Source: Chrysophaeum taylorii (Eukaryota > Sar > Pelagophyceae > Pelagomonadales > Pelagomonadaceae). From it: 64,000 nt of DNA. Positions 20,672 to 30,894 of the stretch are shown here, piece after piece. Under the pieces are notes generated by a model. The model was given only the letters and a program-made list of their open reading frames with translations. It did no database searches and had not been told where the DNA came from. Within the stretch, counting starts at the first letter, position 1, and every line of letters starts with the position of its first letter. The position numbers and the translations under genes were made by a program. The stretch covers positions 62,001-126,000 of the forward strand of contig JAQMWT010000529.1 in the NCBI GenBank assembly GCA_029834535.1, given 5' to 3'.

Positions 20672-21748
20672 CTAGAGCGAAAGGCGCTTGGAGGAGTAGG
20701 AAGAGGAAGTGGAAGAGGAGGAGACCGTCGTGGTGGTGAGGATGTGAGCCTCGAAGATGCTAGCAAGCTTGGTATCTTTCTTGATGGTGATGCACCTGCA
20801 CTTGCCGGTGGAAGCGTGCTGGGCTTGGACGAAGAAGTAGTCGGCGTCTTCTTTTTTGGTGGCGTAGCGGTCGGTGGGGGTCGGCGAGACCAGGGAGTCT
20901 TTGGCGAGAGTGTGGGCGAGGCCGCCCTCGTCGTAAAATCCGGCAGCGTCTGGCGTGGACTCGCCCTTGGAGTAAAAGCCGAGTTCCGTGAGGACGCCGC
21001 GCATGCGTTCGAGGGCCGTTTGGTAGTCGGTGGGGGCTTCGAGGACGGCGACGGCCGTCCAGACGCAGCTTCGACGGGCGCTTTCGGAGTTGGCCGAGAA
21101 GGACACACCAAGGTTGGCACACGTTTCTGCGAGCTTCGCGCTTAGCGGGTATAAGACGGGACAGAGCTCGACGAGGGCGTCGTCGTCCGAGCCTATCTTG
21201 TTGTAGCGGTAGTAGAGATGCTGAGACTCGGAGACGGCGCCCTTGAAGAGGGCGGCTTTGTCTCCCGAAGCGCACCGCCTCGTCCAGTCCGGGTCGCAGA
21301 CGCGCTGAAGCGTGTTGACCCACAACAGGAGCGTCTCGGCCGACTCGAAGCCAAAGGCATAGCTCCGATCGGCGGTCGTGAGGGTCATGTAGTGCCACTC
21401 GGTCGGCACGACGGGGCACCAGAGTCTTCCGTCGGCACCCACGTGGATTCCGGTGATGCTCGAGAGCGGCAAGTTCCGCGTGCGACGTCGCAGGAGCGAG
21501 GGCCACGACACCACCGCACCCTCGAGGCTCGAAGGGTCGGAGAGGGTCGGGTCTTCGGCCAACGACTGCGGCGCTCGGAGCCGGATGCGTTTCCATTCGG
21601 CCCCCTGGATCTTCGACGACGCCGACAACTTGAGAACGCGCGTTCCTTTAGACAGCCGCTTCACGCGCTCCGCCCACTCCATCTCGCAGAACGACGGGCA
21701 GCTCGCGCGCGAGATCGCTTTCTCTTCCTCTGTCGATACGCCGTGCAT
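20672..21748 (-). CDS. PH-like domain protein of unknown function
   Basis: The 358-residue protein has a pleckstrin-homology-like N-terminal part: beta-strand-rich sequence, then ITGIHVGADGRLWCPVV, then an amphipathic helix ending FESAETLLLWVNTLQRV (about residues 100-150) with the conserved Trp typical of PH C-terminal helices. The rest has no recognised domain; the tail is Ser/Thr-rich. PH domains usually bind phosphoinositides or proteins at membranes. The gene is isolated, with repeat-rich flanks on both sides, but its long open frame and sensible composition support it. Confidence in the gene is higher than in the domain. Confidence 0.55.
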   Translation of the reverse strand: MHGVSTEEEKAISRASCPSFCEMEWAERVKRLSKGTRVLKLSASSKIQGAEWKRIRLRAPQSLAEDPTLSDPSSLEGAVVSWPSLLRRRTRNLPLSSITGIHVGADGRLWCPVVPTEWHYMTLTTADRSYAFGFESAETLLLWVNTLQRVCDPDWTRRCASGDKAALFKGAVSESQHLYYRYNKIGSDDDALVELCPVLYPLSAKLAETCANLGVSFSANSESARRSCVWTAVAVLEAPTDYQTALERMRGVLTELGFYSKGESTPDAAGFYDEGGLAHTLAKDSLVSPTPTDRYATKKEDADYFFVQAQHASTGKCRCITIKKDTKLASIFEAHILTTTTVSSSSTSSSYSSKRLSL

Positions 21749-22403
21749 CGCTTCGCTTCGCTTCGTTTCTAAGCAGAGAGAGGCAGGCGACGCGGTGCGG
21801 TGATGTTTGTCGTCTCTGTATTAGAAAACCTTCAACTCGTGGATAACGAGCGCTTTCGAGCCTTCTGGCTAACGTAGCCATTCTGGGACTCTCCGGAAGA
21901 TTCGCCTCAACAAAATCATTTCTGACACCTCAACGGATATCCTCTCATCATTTGATACTGGGAGGGCGACACTTGCGGCAAAATATCTTTCTCCTTCTTT
22001 CTTGAAGACTTGAAGATACTTGCACGGCAACGAGGCCAGACGCCGGCGCAACCCTTAATTCACATTCGTGGTGCCTACGGCTGCACACCGGTTGAGATGA
22101 GGGCAAGACGTATGAGAGTTCAGTCTCTTTCTACTCCTATACCTTGCCTCGGCCTTGGCCTCGGTGTTAACTCTAAGGATAATAAGGCGGGGCTGGCGGG
22201 GGAAGGGGGGGGAGATCAAAGCCAGAGCGTTGCGTGAGGCGAGATAAGAGCGAGGGGAGGGGGTAGTTGGGAGGTGGTGGTACAAGCTGCGGCATGTCCT
22301 AGAGAGTCTTCGACCTTCCGAGACGCGGCACCAGCTGCTGCATGTGAGAAGAACATGGCGGTCGACCACATATATCGTCTTGCTTTTTGATGCTTCTCAG
22401 TCG
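21749..22403. other. Intergenic stretch, no gene seen
   Basis: A GGGGG-rich patch near 22195-22275 and short unconvincing frames only. The upstream part presumably contains the promoter of the PH-like gene on the minus strand. Confidence 0.4.
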
Positions 22404-25250
22404 TCAGAAGTCGTTGTCTTCCTCACCATCTTCGACGTCAGTTTCTGAAGAAAAATCATTATCGCCTAGTATGTTTGGTGTCTTCTTGTAGATTCCCCAC
22501 AGGCGGTCATAATCAATGTCGCCATGCACGTACTTTATAGAAGGGGTAGTTAGTTGTGTTTGATGACGACAATCGAACCAACAATTATCGGCGAAAGACT
22601 TGAACGGAGCGCGCTTTTCGTCAGTTTGCCAAATCGGAACACACCTGCGCCTCCTCAGTTTGAGTCGCGCTGCCTTTACTTTCGAACATGAGCGTCGCAG
22701 TCGGGTAATCAATCAATCTATCTACCCGGATCTTGGGATCAGCGTACGTTTGAAGCAGGTGTCCACTCGCTTGCCTCGAATGCCATCTTCTTTGACGAAA
22801 CGAGACTATTCTGTCCTGGGCATAGAGAGGAACTTCGCCTTTTCTACTTGTGCGTTGTGGGCTTGCGGACAATTGTGGGCTTGCGGAGCAGCTGCGGCCT
22901 TCGGGTTGTCGCTGTCGTCACCTAAATCTAGCACATTGTCATCATTATGACTCGTTTTGCGTCGCTTCGTTGGGGAAGGCAGCGTTGGCTCCGGCTGCAT
23001 CAAGTCCAACGCGCGCGCTGCCTCTCTCCATGTACTGTCGAACCGAGTCTGGACTAAAGTAGCCTGCGCAACAGGGAGCACTTTTTCAATATTGATCGAA
23101 GGGTTCAGCATCATCAGGTTGCCGACAGACAGACAGACAGACAGACAGACAGCCTTCTGTGGGGCGAACTGCGTGCAGCGCCCCTCCAGTTATTTTATGC
23201 AAATCCCCCGAGCAGTTGAGACCAATCCATCGCATTCCACCTCATGGAACTTGCGCTTGTTCACGAGGCCCGTCTTTCTTTCTTTCTTTCTTCTCGGTAC
23301 CTGAAGTGCGTCCCGTTTCAGCTTGTTGAGTGCGGGGACGGTGAAGACGCGAACCATATCGGCGACCGGGACATCGCCTTCGGTTTGGAGTGTCAGCACA
23401 TGCAGAGGCTTCATGAAGCCTTCCAGTTGAGCATTACTTCTCCAGTCTCTCGACGACATCGCAGGGACTTGCGATGGCGGATTCGAGCTGAATGATGATG
23501 GCTTCTCCTCATCATCCTCGTAGACAGAGCAGTCGGAATCATATTGGTCACTCAAGGCTTCCTCGACCACTTTTTTTGTATTTTCATCTTCCTCGACTTC
23601 CATGCTCTCGCCGCTTGACCTCGGTCGTGCCGCAACGGCTTTCGGCCCTCGCGCTTCCTCTTGGCCTCATCGAGGCAGTTCTCGATAGGCTCCTCGAGCA
23701 AAAGGTATTTCGCGCAACAGTCGCACCGTCGCTATACCAGCGCGTCGCCACACCGACCGCAGCGTTGAGCTCTTTTCCCTTCGGGACACCGACGATGTTC
23801 TGACACTCCAGGAGTCTCTTTGTCCGTGCCGTCGACCCGTGGAAGAAAGCCGCCACCGCACGATTCTTCTTGATGAGTTTTTTGCATTCGGGGTTTTAAC
23901 TTTCTTTCGTTCCTGTCCCGAGAGCATGGTTCAACGCGCGCGAAAAATTTGACGGGGCTGGCAGATGCCCCAGTCCTCAACGTCCGCGAGTTGCCGGCGG
24001 GATGCGAGCCCGACTGCAGCGCCGTCAAGGCACGAACGGTTCACATCGGTCTGTTGGAGCCCAACCCTGGTAATAGCTGTGTCGTGCTCGTCTGTTACGT
24101 CCCCGGCTTTATCGGTGGAGTTCGAGACCTTGAAAGAAATCACAAGCTGCGCAATTGTAAGTTTGAGCTGCGAACCCGACCCATCAGTTGTTTCCCGGCC
24201 GTGATGTCATCGGAGAAAGCTCGCGAACGTCGACGTCCGCTCTTTCTTTCTTACTCGCGATAACGTGTATCTATAGGCTTGTGTAGTGGTTTTTCTTTTT
24301 GCCGTCGGTCCAGCAGTTTTCAGTCGTCGTCACGAACCCCTCCATTCGCCGCTCCTCCAAGTCGGCAAGGAATTCCATCAAGTACTCGCGATCTAACTCG
24401 AGTAGAGCGAGTGCGATGCGGTTGCACGTTGAGCGACAGGGTGTACCGTACTTCGAATCGAGAGCTTCAAGGAACTCTTTCGTCAGAGGCCTCTTGCAGA
24501 GACTGGACGGGAGGAGCTTTCTCGCGCAGGCTATTACATACTTGACGGACGCGGCCCAACTCTTGGCCAACGTGAGCTTTCGGACGGCTTTCTCCTTCGA
24601 CGACGGTTGACCGCGTGAACGGTGTTTTGCCGAGGACAAACTCCTCGTAGATCGCAAAGTAGTGTTGCTGCAGGTACCTTGATCGCTTGGACGTCGAGCT
24701 TGGTTTATCGGGATACACGCCATTCATTCTTGATCTGCCCGAACTCGTAGACAGGACCCAGCTTTTCTTCCCCCGGCAACAGACGTTTGAACTCGAAACG
24801 AACGGTCTTGGTCGAGACACTTCCGTCTTGTCCATTGCGCGAAAGTGGACCCCTGACCTGGCTAAAGAAGGGTGCGACCGCGGACTTGTATGCGCCCTTC
24901 TTGCTATCACGCTCACCGTCATCGCCGTCGTCTTGTTCGCCCGAGACACTGTCGGCATTGCCTTTGTCTTTTTCTTGGTCCAGCGCAAGTCGCACTGCGG
25001 CCGAGCGCACTTTCCGGGCGGCTTCTCCTTGTTTTGGAAGCTTGCAGCGATGCGTAAGACTTCGGTGAGGAGCCACGGACCTCACACCAGAACTCGCGTT
25101 TCCGCGTCGTTGTCGACATTGTATTCCGGGCACGATAGGAGCACCGCGTCCTTCCGCCGCCCAGATGGAAATTTGTGCTTCGTTTCGTATTTGACAACCA
25201 CCGCTTTCCATTCCTTGCGGCGCTCCGTCGCGGTTCCACCATTCCACCAA
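22404..25250 (-). pseudogene. Decayed hAT-like transposase
   Basis: Read on the minus strand, a chain of fragments in changing frames follows the order of a hAT transposase. Around 24450-24280 is LDSKYGTPCRSTCNRI followed by VTTTENCWTDGKKK, like the TxDxWT block. Near 24060-24000 is an LDGAAVGLASR segment where the second Asp motif is expected. Near 23800-23720 is LNAAVGVATRWYSDG, like the TRWxS block. Near 23470-23350 is QLEGFMKPLHVLTLQTEGDVPVADMV. An acidic segment and a poorly conserved C-terminus follow. Several frameshifts and stops make it non-functional. The ends of the element were not found. A (ACAG)n run sits inside at about 23127-23153. Confidence 0.45.
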
Positions 25251-26749
25251 GTGCCTGAAACCAGTAGCTCAAAGTAGACTTCCTCCGTGTAGTCGGTGGA
25301 GAACGACTAGGTGGGTCCACTGGCGGCAGCACCATCACTTATTATGCTTGCACCTGATGCTTGAACTCTGACTAATAATACAAGTCGAACTTTATCAACT
25401 TTACAGTATCCGCGGTATATTTCTGACGCAACACGGGGCCTAAATGATTGTACATCGTACTCCCACAGACCGCGCCTGGAGCAAGGGATCACGGTGCGAC
25501 GTAGGAGTAGCGGGTGGCTGCGCCAGGACGTCTCGTTGGCCGTCGGAAACGCCGGCTACTTCTGGGGAGCTCCGAGCTGGGGCAACTCCAGCGGCTGCGC
25601 CGGACAGCGTCTCTTGTCCAATAAAAAGACGGACACGTCACAAGATTTTGTGCACGAAAATTAGTATAGAAACCGCATCCATCGCCGCGCGTGTGCCTGT
25701 TGGCTGCGCGGTGAGTTCGGGGTCGCTACTGGTTCGCGCTCGACGGTGAGTTCGGGGTCGCTACTGGTTCGCGCTCGACGGCGAGTTCGGGTTCGCTACT
25801 GGTTCGCGTTCGCGCGCTGTTGGGATGCGAACCACAGCGAACGCGGACCGAGTTCGCGCGTCGAACGCAAACCAGGTCGTGGTTCGTTGCTTCCTGTAGT
25901 GGTCGGCGCGTGGAATGCGGCTTGGTGCGCGTCGAAGGCAGTGCTTAGTCAGCCGCGTTTTTGTTTCGGCGCAGCAACGATCTACCGGCTATGGCGGTCG
26001 ACGAAGGAGAGCAACAGGCGATCGATCAGCGGGCTTGGGCAGCTGCGTGGCGGCCAAGTATGCAGCTTGAAGCGTTCGATGTTATCAATTGCGCTTTGTA
26101 TCGAACGCTGCTACGACGCGAGTTATGGTTCGCACAGAATAAGACTCTCGTGGCAGCGTGTTGGGCAGCTGAGTGGTGTGGTGACACCGATTGGCTGCTG
26201 CGCCGACCGAACTTCAAGGTGGCTTCAGGAAGTATAAGCTTGTGAAACAGTGAGCAACTTTAAAAAAAAACTCAAAAAATGCGTTCACAACGATGTGTGG
26301 AGGGGAGGAGGACCTACGTTGGTGAAAGGAGATATATTCTGCCAACCTAGTAAACCAAAGGTTTTGAGTCTTCAGTGTACCTCGCGGCGCTGGACGAAAG
26401 GGCTCGGCATGGTCAGGCGCCGTGTCGAGGGTACTTTCGACAGCACCGCACCAGGAAAGCACACGAGACCCCCTGGCGATGGTTCTCGGGCCGCGAATCT
26501 CGGCACGATGGGGGTCGTGGTCGACCATCCAGATGAGGAGGAATGAGGAGGACAGGTCCTCCTTCGTCCAAAAAAAAACGCAGCAAAGTTCACGAGACAA
26601 CTCATTCTCGAGTGCCGCCCATTTCGGCGTCGTCCACGCGGGGACGCCGGTAAACTAAACGTCGGCCCGTCCACGTGGTATCACGTGTAGTTGCTTCAAG
26701 TGTCAAGTACATAGTAGCAGCAGCACAATTCCTTTTCAGAATCAAGCGA
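25251..26749. other. Intergenic stretch with a short tandem repeat and weak coding traces
   Basis: No gene is supported. About three units of 35 bp (GGTGAGTTCGGGGTCGCTAC core) lie at 25707-25810. A frame at 25961-26245 with many Trp and Ala residues could be a relic. Just before the lipase gene are two CACGTG cores at 26672-26677 (inside the palindrome CCACGTGG) and 26681-26688, which could be E-box/G-box-type sites. Confidence 0.4.
25707..25810. repeat. Three tandem units of about 35 bp
   Basis: Each unit contains GAGTTCGGG(G/T)TCGCTACTGGTTCGCG and joins to the next through TCGACGG. The third unit has single-base changes. Confidence 0.75.
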
Positions 26750-27574
26750 ATGTTCTGGCTGGTGGGATTGGCAGTTGCGCGCGGCGAAGAGACGCCAACG
26801 GCGCAAGACAAGACGCTCCCGCCGACGTTTTATAGGGAGGGGCCTCGCTCGCCGTATGCGCTGTGGATCGCGGCCGTCGAGGCGTACCGTAGCTACAATA
26901 CTACGATGTGGCAGCGGCATGCGTTGTGCGAGTCGGAAAACGCTCGTGCCGAGGTACTTCGATTCGAAGACGACAACGAGAGCGTCGTCATTGCATTTTC
27001 GGGAACCGACGAGGCCGAGGACTGGTCCGAAAACAATCTCGACACAACGCAGCAGCTAGCGTGCGGGCGCGCCTACCACCGAGGTTTCTGGAAGTACCAG
27101 GATGTTCTCAAGGACTGCCTCGACGACGTGCGCGACCAACTAAGGAACGAGGAAAGTCTCGAGGTGAGTTACATCGTCGGGCACAGCCTCGGCGGCTCGG
27201 CGGGGACAATATACGCAGCGGAACACGGCAACGCGATGTACGGGACGCACACCTTTGGCGCGGCTAAGACGACCGTCAACGCGACCTGTAGCGTTGAAGG
27301 TGTTCGCTATCACCACGTCGACGACCCCGTGTCCCAAGGAATCGCGGGCTGGGCCGACTTCGGTCATGACATTACCAGGTCCGTTGGGATCAAGTCAACC
27401 TGCCAAGAATGCGACGATCCGACCTACTCCTGCGAATCCCACGCTTGCGACAGCATCTCCTGCTCCGACACCGACCCCGGCTTTGGCAAAAATTGCAGCG
27501 ACATTGCCGACAACTTCTACACCCTCCACTCGTATTACGGCTACTTCCTCTCCTACTGTGGTGGCTTGTGGTAG
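26750..27574 (+). CDS. Secreted class 3 lipase
   Basis: Starting at the first ATG (26750), the 274-residue protein has a short hydrophobic leader (MFWLVGLAVARG) fitting a signal peptide. The alpha/beta-hydrolase core shows the oxyanion-side block VVIAFSGTDEAEDW, the nucleophile elbow GHSLGG at residues 144-149, a later Asp in HVDDPVSQG and a His near the end (LHSYYGYF), which together make the expected Ser-Asp-His triad. Many cysteines after residue 215 suggest disulfides and an extracellular or vacuolar site. Family members hydrolyse acylglycerols or phospholipids; the substrate here is unknown. Confidence 0.8.
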   Translation: MFWLVGLAVARGEETPTAQDKTLPPTFYREGPRSPYALWIAAVEAYRSYNTTMWQRHALCESENARAEVLRFEDDNESVVIAFSGTDEAEDWSENNLDTTQQLACGRAYHRGFWKYQDVLKDCLDDVRDQLRNEESLEVSYIVGHSLGGSAGTIYAAEHGNAMYGTHTFGAAKTTVNATCSVEGVRYHHVDDPVSQGIAGWADFGHDITRSVGIKSTCQECDDPTYSCESHACDSISCSDTDPGFGKNCSDIADNFYTLHSYYGYFLSYCGGLW

Positions 27575-27810
27575 CCGCGACTACTACTGCTACTAGTGAT
27601 CGTGATAATTCAACGACGACGATGATGATGATCCGACGACCACTACTCGACTAAAAACAAGGACGCGCGTTCGTACTCCCCCCCCCCCCAAAAAAAAAAA
27701 AAAAAAACAAACGTGTGCGCAAGCAGCATGGCCATTTAAATAGAATTGTCGAGGAGTTTTAAATTGGAGCTCATCATACAAGGAAAGGAGAACCTCAACG
27801 CGCTGTGCTC
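27575..27810. other. Intergenic, convergent 3' regions
   Basis: Contains GAT/ACT triplet runs and a C9-A18 homopolymer junction at about 27680-27707. No gene. Confidence 0.5.
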
Positions 27811-28464
27811 CTAGAATGCGAGCTCGCGCGGTACTTTGTTGGTGTCCTCATCACAGACGGCGTAAAAGTTCTTGGAGGGGGTGTGGTGGTCCTTAGATGG
27901 CGTCGAGAGGAGGGAGCTCCTCGACGAAGGCAAGCCGACGCTGGGTGAGTCCTCCAAGTCGAGGGTCATTATTTCCGGGGGACGGTGTCGGACGTAGAGT
28001 TTGCACTCGAGATCGTCGGCCCGGCCCACTTTGCGCTGGGTGCGCAGGAGCTTTCGAAACTCGTCGCTCTGGTGGTTGCGCTTGATACGGCTGGAGGGTG
28101 CTCGCGGCGGCTTGACGACGTCGACACCGTTTGCTTCGGCGATACTCTCTCGACGCTTCGCGTCCATGTCGAAGCGCTTGCGTAGCTTTGTTGGCACCTT
28201 GGATCGCGGCGAGGCCGCCGGTCCCTCGAGGGAGTCGTTGATTCTTGCCGTCAATGGCGACGGACCGACGGGAACGTCGTCCCAGTCGTTACGCTTCGCG
28301 CAGGCCGCGACCTCCGGACTCGCCGCGATCATCATGTCCAGCTCCGCCTTGGTCACAGAGGCCGCCCCGGCTGGCCAGGCGCTCTTCACTTTCGCCCACT
28401 CGCTCCCGGCGAGCGCCTCGGCCTGCTCCTTGCTCAACGCGGCGAACGAACCTGCGGCTCCCAT
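27811..28464 (-). CDS. Unknown protein with possible N-myristoylation signal
   Basis: I do not recognise this 217-residue protein. The only usable ATG gives MGAAGSFAALS, and Gly2 with Ser6 fits the N-myristoylation consensus, so it may be membrane-anchored. Residues 8-75 are predicted helical (SKEQAEALAGSEWAKVKSAW). The rest is Ser/Pro/Lys/Arg-rich and probably disordered, with a run of TPSK motifs near the C-terminus that could be phosphorylated. It is divergent from the oxygenase gene with 163 bp between starts. Its composition and open length argue for a real gene. Confidence 0.55.
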   Translation of the reverse strand: MGAAGSFAALSKEQAEALAGSEWAKVKSAWPAGAASVTKAELDMMIAASPEVAACAKRNDWDDVPVGPSPLTARINDSLEGPAASPRSKVPTKLRKRFDMDAKRRESIAEANGVDVVKPPRAPSSRIKRNHQSDEFRKLLRTQRKVGRADDLECKLYVRHRPPEIMTLDLEDSPSVGLPSSRSSLLSTPSKDHHTPSKNFYAVCDEDTNKVPRELAF

Positions 28465-28627
28465 CTTTCGTTTTCTGGTCAAACAACAACAACAACGTAT
28501 CTTCTTTGATATATCCTCCTAACACCACGACGAAAGGGTAAGTAATTCTTCTTCTATTCTCGTGCACGAGTGTTGGTTGATCTCGCCCAGTAGCATCTGC
28601 CCTGCAGGCATTAACGTAACCCTGAAG
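28465..28627. promoter_or_regulatory. Divergent promoter region
   Basis: 163 bp between the ATG of the unknown protein (minus) and the ATG of the oxygenase (plus). It includes an AACAACAACAACAAC run, a word also found just upstream of the F-box-like and membrane-protein genes. Confidence 0.35.
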
Positions 28628-29707
28628 ATGCTGCGGCCCGGCGTGTTCCGGCGGGAGTGCGACGGCTCGTTTCTGCGGATCTCGAGGCTCCCAAGCGGAT
28701 GGGTGCTCGAGCTGCTCGAGCCGGGAAGACCCGCGGCCGAGATCGATCCCAGATGCTGCCGCGCCGTGTGGTCCGAGTGGGGAAAGAATTGGGGGATCTC
28801 GACCTTCGAAGTGGGTCGTTTCTTTGGAGAGGAAGTACTGCTCGAGACGAACGAGGGGCGGCGAATCACGTGGCGTCGCGTGCGGGCGATCGACCCTCTG
28901 ACCGAGCCGCAGCTGTTTGAGGGGACTGCGTCGCTCGACGAAAGGGGACTCGGCGTCGTGAGGGGCGCGCTTTCTCCGGAAGAAGTCGACGCGGCCACCG
29001 AAGCGTGCTGGGAGTACCTCGAGGAGTTCGGTATCCTGCGGGATGCCCCGGAGAGTTGGCCCGAGGATCCGATCGGGGTGTTGCGGTGGGCGGGGCAGTG
29101 TCGGGGGTCGTGGCTCGTGAGGGGAAACCGGAAGGTCCAAGCCGCGTTCCGGGACGTATGGGGGACCGACGACCTCATCACGTCGATGGACTCGCTCTTC
29201 CTGTGGCGGCCCTGGAAGGCCCTCGATCAACGGACATTGGGGGGGTGGCTCCACAGAGACGATCACGATCCGGTTGTGAATGACCGGTGCACGGTGCAGG
29301 GCGTCGTCGCGCTCACCGCCGCCGACGATTCCACCGGCGGATTCGTGTGCTGCCTCGATTCGCACCTCGATCACACGGCCCTCGGATGGCGCTATGTCGC
29401 CCTCGAGCCGGGCGACCTCGTCTTGTGGGATTCGCGTCTCTATCATGCCTCCGAGCCTGGGTGCGACGCCTCGAGCTACGATCCAAAATCACTCCTCCGC
29501 CTCGCGGTCGCCGTCTGCATGGTTCCGCGCGCCGCGGCCGACCCGGCGACCCTCCGGAAGCGCCTCGACCTCTTCCGCTGCGGCGGCACCACCATGCATT
29601 CTCCCCACAAGATCCTCGACGCCCAAATCCACCACCGAGGCGACGCCCCCCGCGTTATGTCGTCGGTCGAGGATCAACTCGACCCCGGCATGCGCCGCGT
29701 CTTGTGA
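28628..29707 (+). CDS. Phytanoyl-CoA dioxygenase-like Fe(II)/2-oxoglutarate oxygenase
   Basis: From the first ATG the protein has 359 residues. The C-terminal two thirds show the double-stranded beta-helix of the PhyH family. The metal-binding HxD is seen at His209-Asp211 in LHRDDHD, a distal His near residue 272 in DSRLYHAS, and an Arg soon after (SLLRLAVAV) for the 2-oxoglutarate carboxylate. The segment LTAADDSTGGFVCCLDSHL is typical of PhyH proteins. Residues 1-110 form a separate beta-rich module resembling an SHD1-like or PH-like fold. Family members hydroxylate lipids, ectoine or small metabolites; the substrate cannot be read from sequence. Confidence 0.75.
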   Translation: MLRPGVFRRECDGSFLRISRLPSGWVLELLEPGRPAAEIDPRCCRAVWSEWGKNWGISTFEVGRFFGEEVLLETNEGRRITWRRVRAIDPLTEPQLFEGTASLDERGLGVVRGALSPEEVDAATEACWEYLEEFGILRDAPESWPEDPIGVLRWAGQCRGSWLVRGNRKVQAAFRDVWGTDDLITSMDSLFLWRPWKALDQRTLGGWLHRDDHDPVVNDRCTVQGVVALTAADDSTGGFVCCLDSHLDHTALGWRYVALEPGDLVLWDSRLYHASEPGCDASSYDPKSLLRLAVAVCMVPRAAADPATLRKRLDLFRCGGTTMHSPHKILDAQIHHRGDAPRVMSSVEDQLDPGMRRVL

Positions 29708-30171
29708 TAATGTTACGATAGTATTCGACAATAAGTCCGCTTTCAGTTTGCGCCATAAGAATATCGCTCCGACGACCAAAACCCGAGCTTCGCCCGGCCA
29801 CGCCCGCCGAAACGACGTCGTCCGTCCTTGCGCAGTCCGTCCGTCAAGGTCCAAGTGGTCGGTCGACCCGGCAGACCGACGCGAGCCCTCTTTTCTCGTC
29901 CATTATTGAGGCTCTAAATCGGTCGGTCGGTCGGTCTGTCTCTCTTCGGGCCGCTACGGACAATAAAACGGCCCGAGATATTGTATTACCCCCGGATTTC
30001 GACGCTGACTCGGCTCTAAAGTGCGTGGGCTACCCTCTCGGACCGGACCGGACCGGACCGGACCTATATCGTCCAGTGGTCTACTACGAATATTTATTTG
30101 GTAATATTTATTCGGTAATAGAGTGAGTCCATGGCGCTGTTTGCTGTTGGCGCGCTGCAGTTCAGTTCAGT
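29708..30171. other. Intergenic stretch with short tandem repeats and a stem-loop
   Basis: Contains GGTC repeats near 29920-29938, five GGACC units near 30040-30063 and TTCAG units near 30158-30184. An 8-bp perfect stem (TCGGGCCG at 29946-29953 with CGGCCCGA at 29969-29976, 15-nt loop) lies 240 bp after the oxygenase stop. No gene. Confidence 0.55.
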
Positions 30172-30894
30172 TCAGTTCAGTTCAGACTGGGGGATGGAGC
30201 GATGGGTTCCGGCAGTCCGCTTGAGCTTCTGGGCGTGGCGCTGGGTTTCGATCGCGAGAAAAATGAGCGGTCTCGTCTTTGCCTCCATTCTCCGCGCCGT
30301 AGACGAGCTTGTACTCGCGGGCCGTCCGCGAGTACCGTACGCCACGTTCCTCGATAAGTGCCTCGTCTTCCGCTTTCTCTGGGCGCGCTGCAAGCATTTG
30401 GCGAGATCCTCGGCGCGCTTTGAATCGATGAACTCATCCTTGCGCTTCTTGTTCTGGAATGGCCGGCCCAGCGAGCTTCCTCCGACGGCACGACGAGCAC
30501 CCCGTTTCGGTCCCACAAAGGCCGGCGCGAACTTGGCCTTCTTCAGCGGCGGCGGTGACGACGACGCGGCCACCAACTTCGGCGGCCTCTTCGCCGTCTC
30601 CTCCGAGCCAACCGGCGCGCCCACGGGCTTGTTCTCCCGCGGCTCGTGTTCCTGCCCCCGAAAGTCGTCCCTCGCTGCAGCGGCCTCCTCCTTTGTGTCG
30701 TACAGCGTCGAGCTCCGAACCACCTTCGCCTTGCCTTTCCCAAACCTCTTCTCGTACTTGTCAATGATGACGAAGACCTTGCCTCGCGCGGCTTGATCTT
30801 CGCTCTACCGCCCGATCCCTGGGATCGGTGGCCCGTCTCCGGAGGCCTCGTACAAACAAAGCGTGCGCGTGAAGTTCTCGTCTCCCGAGGCCAT
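30172..30894 (-). pseudogene. Unidentified basic protein gene with an internal TAG
   Basis: On the minus strand a start at 30894 gives 29 residues (MASGDENFTRTLCLYEASGD...), then TAG at 30807-30805, and in the same frame a further 210 codons. The region after the stop reads like real protein (GKVFVIIDKYEKRFGKGKAK...), then becomes Lys/Arg/Pro-rich. I do not recognise the family. It may be a decayed mobile-element gene or a host gene with one nonsense change. No splice pair removing the stop in frame was found. Confidence 0.35.
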
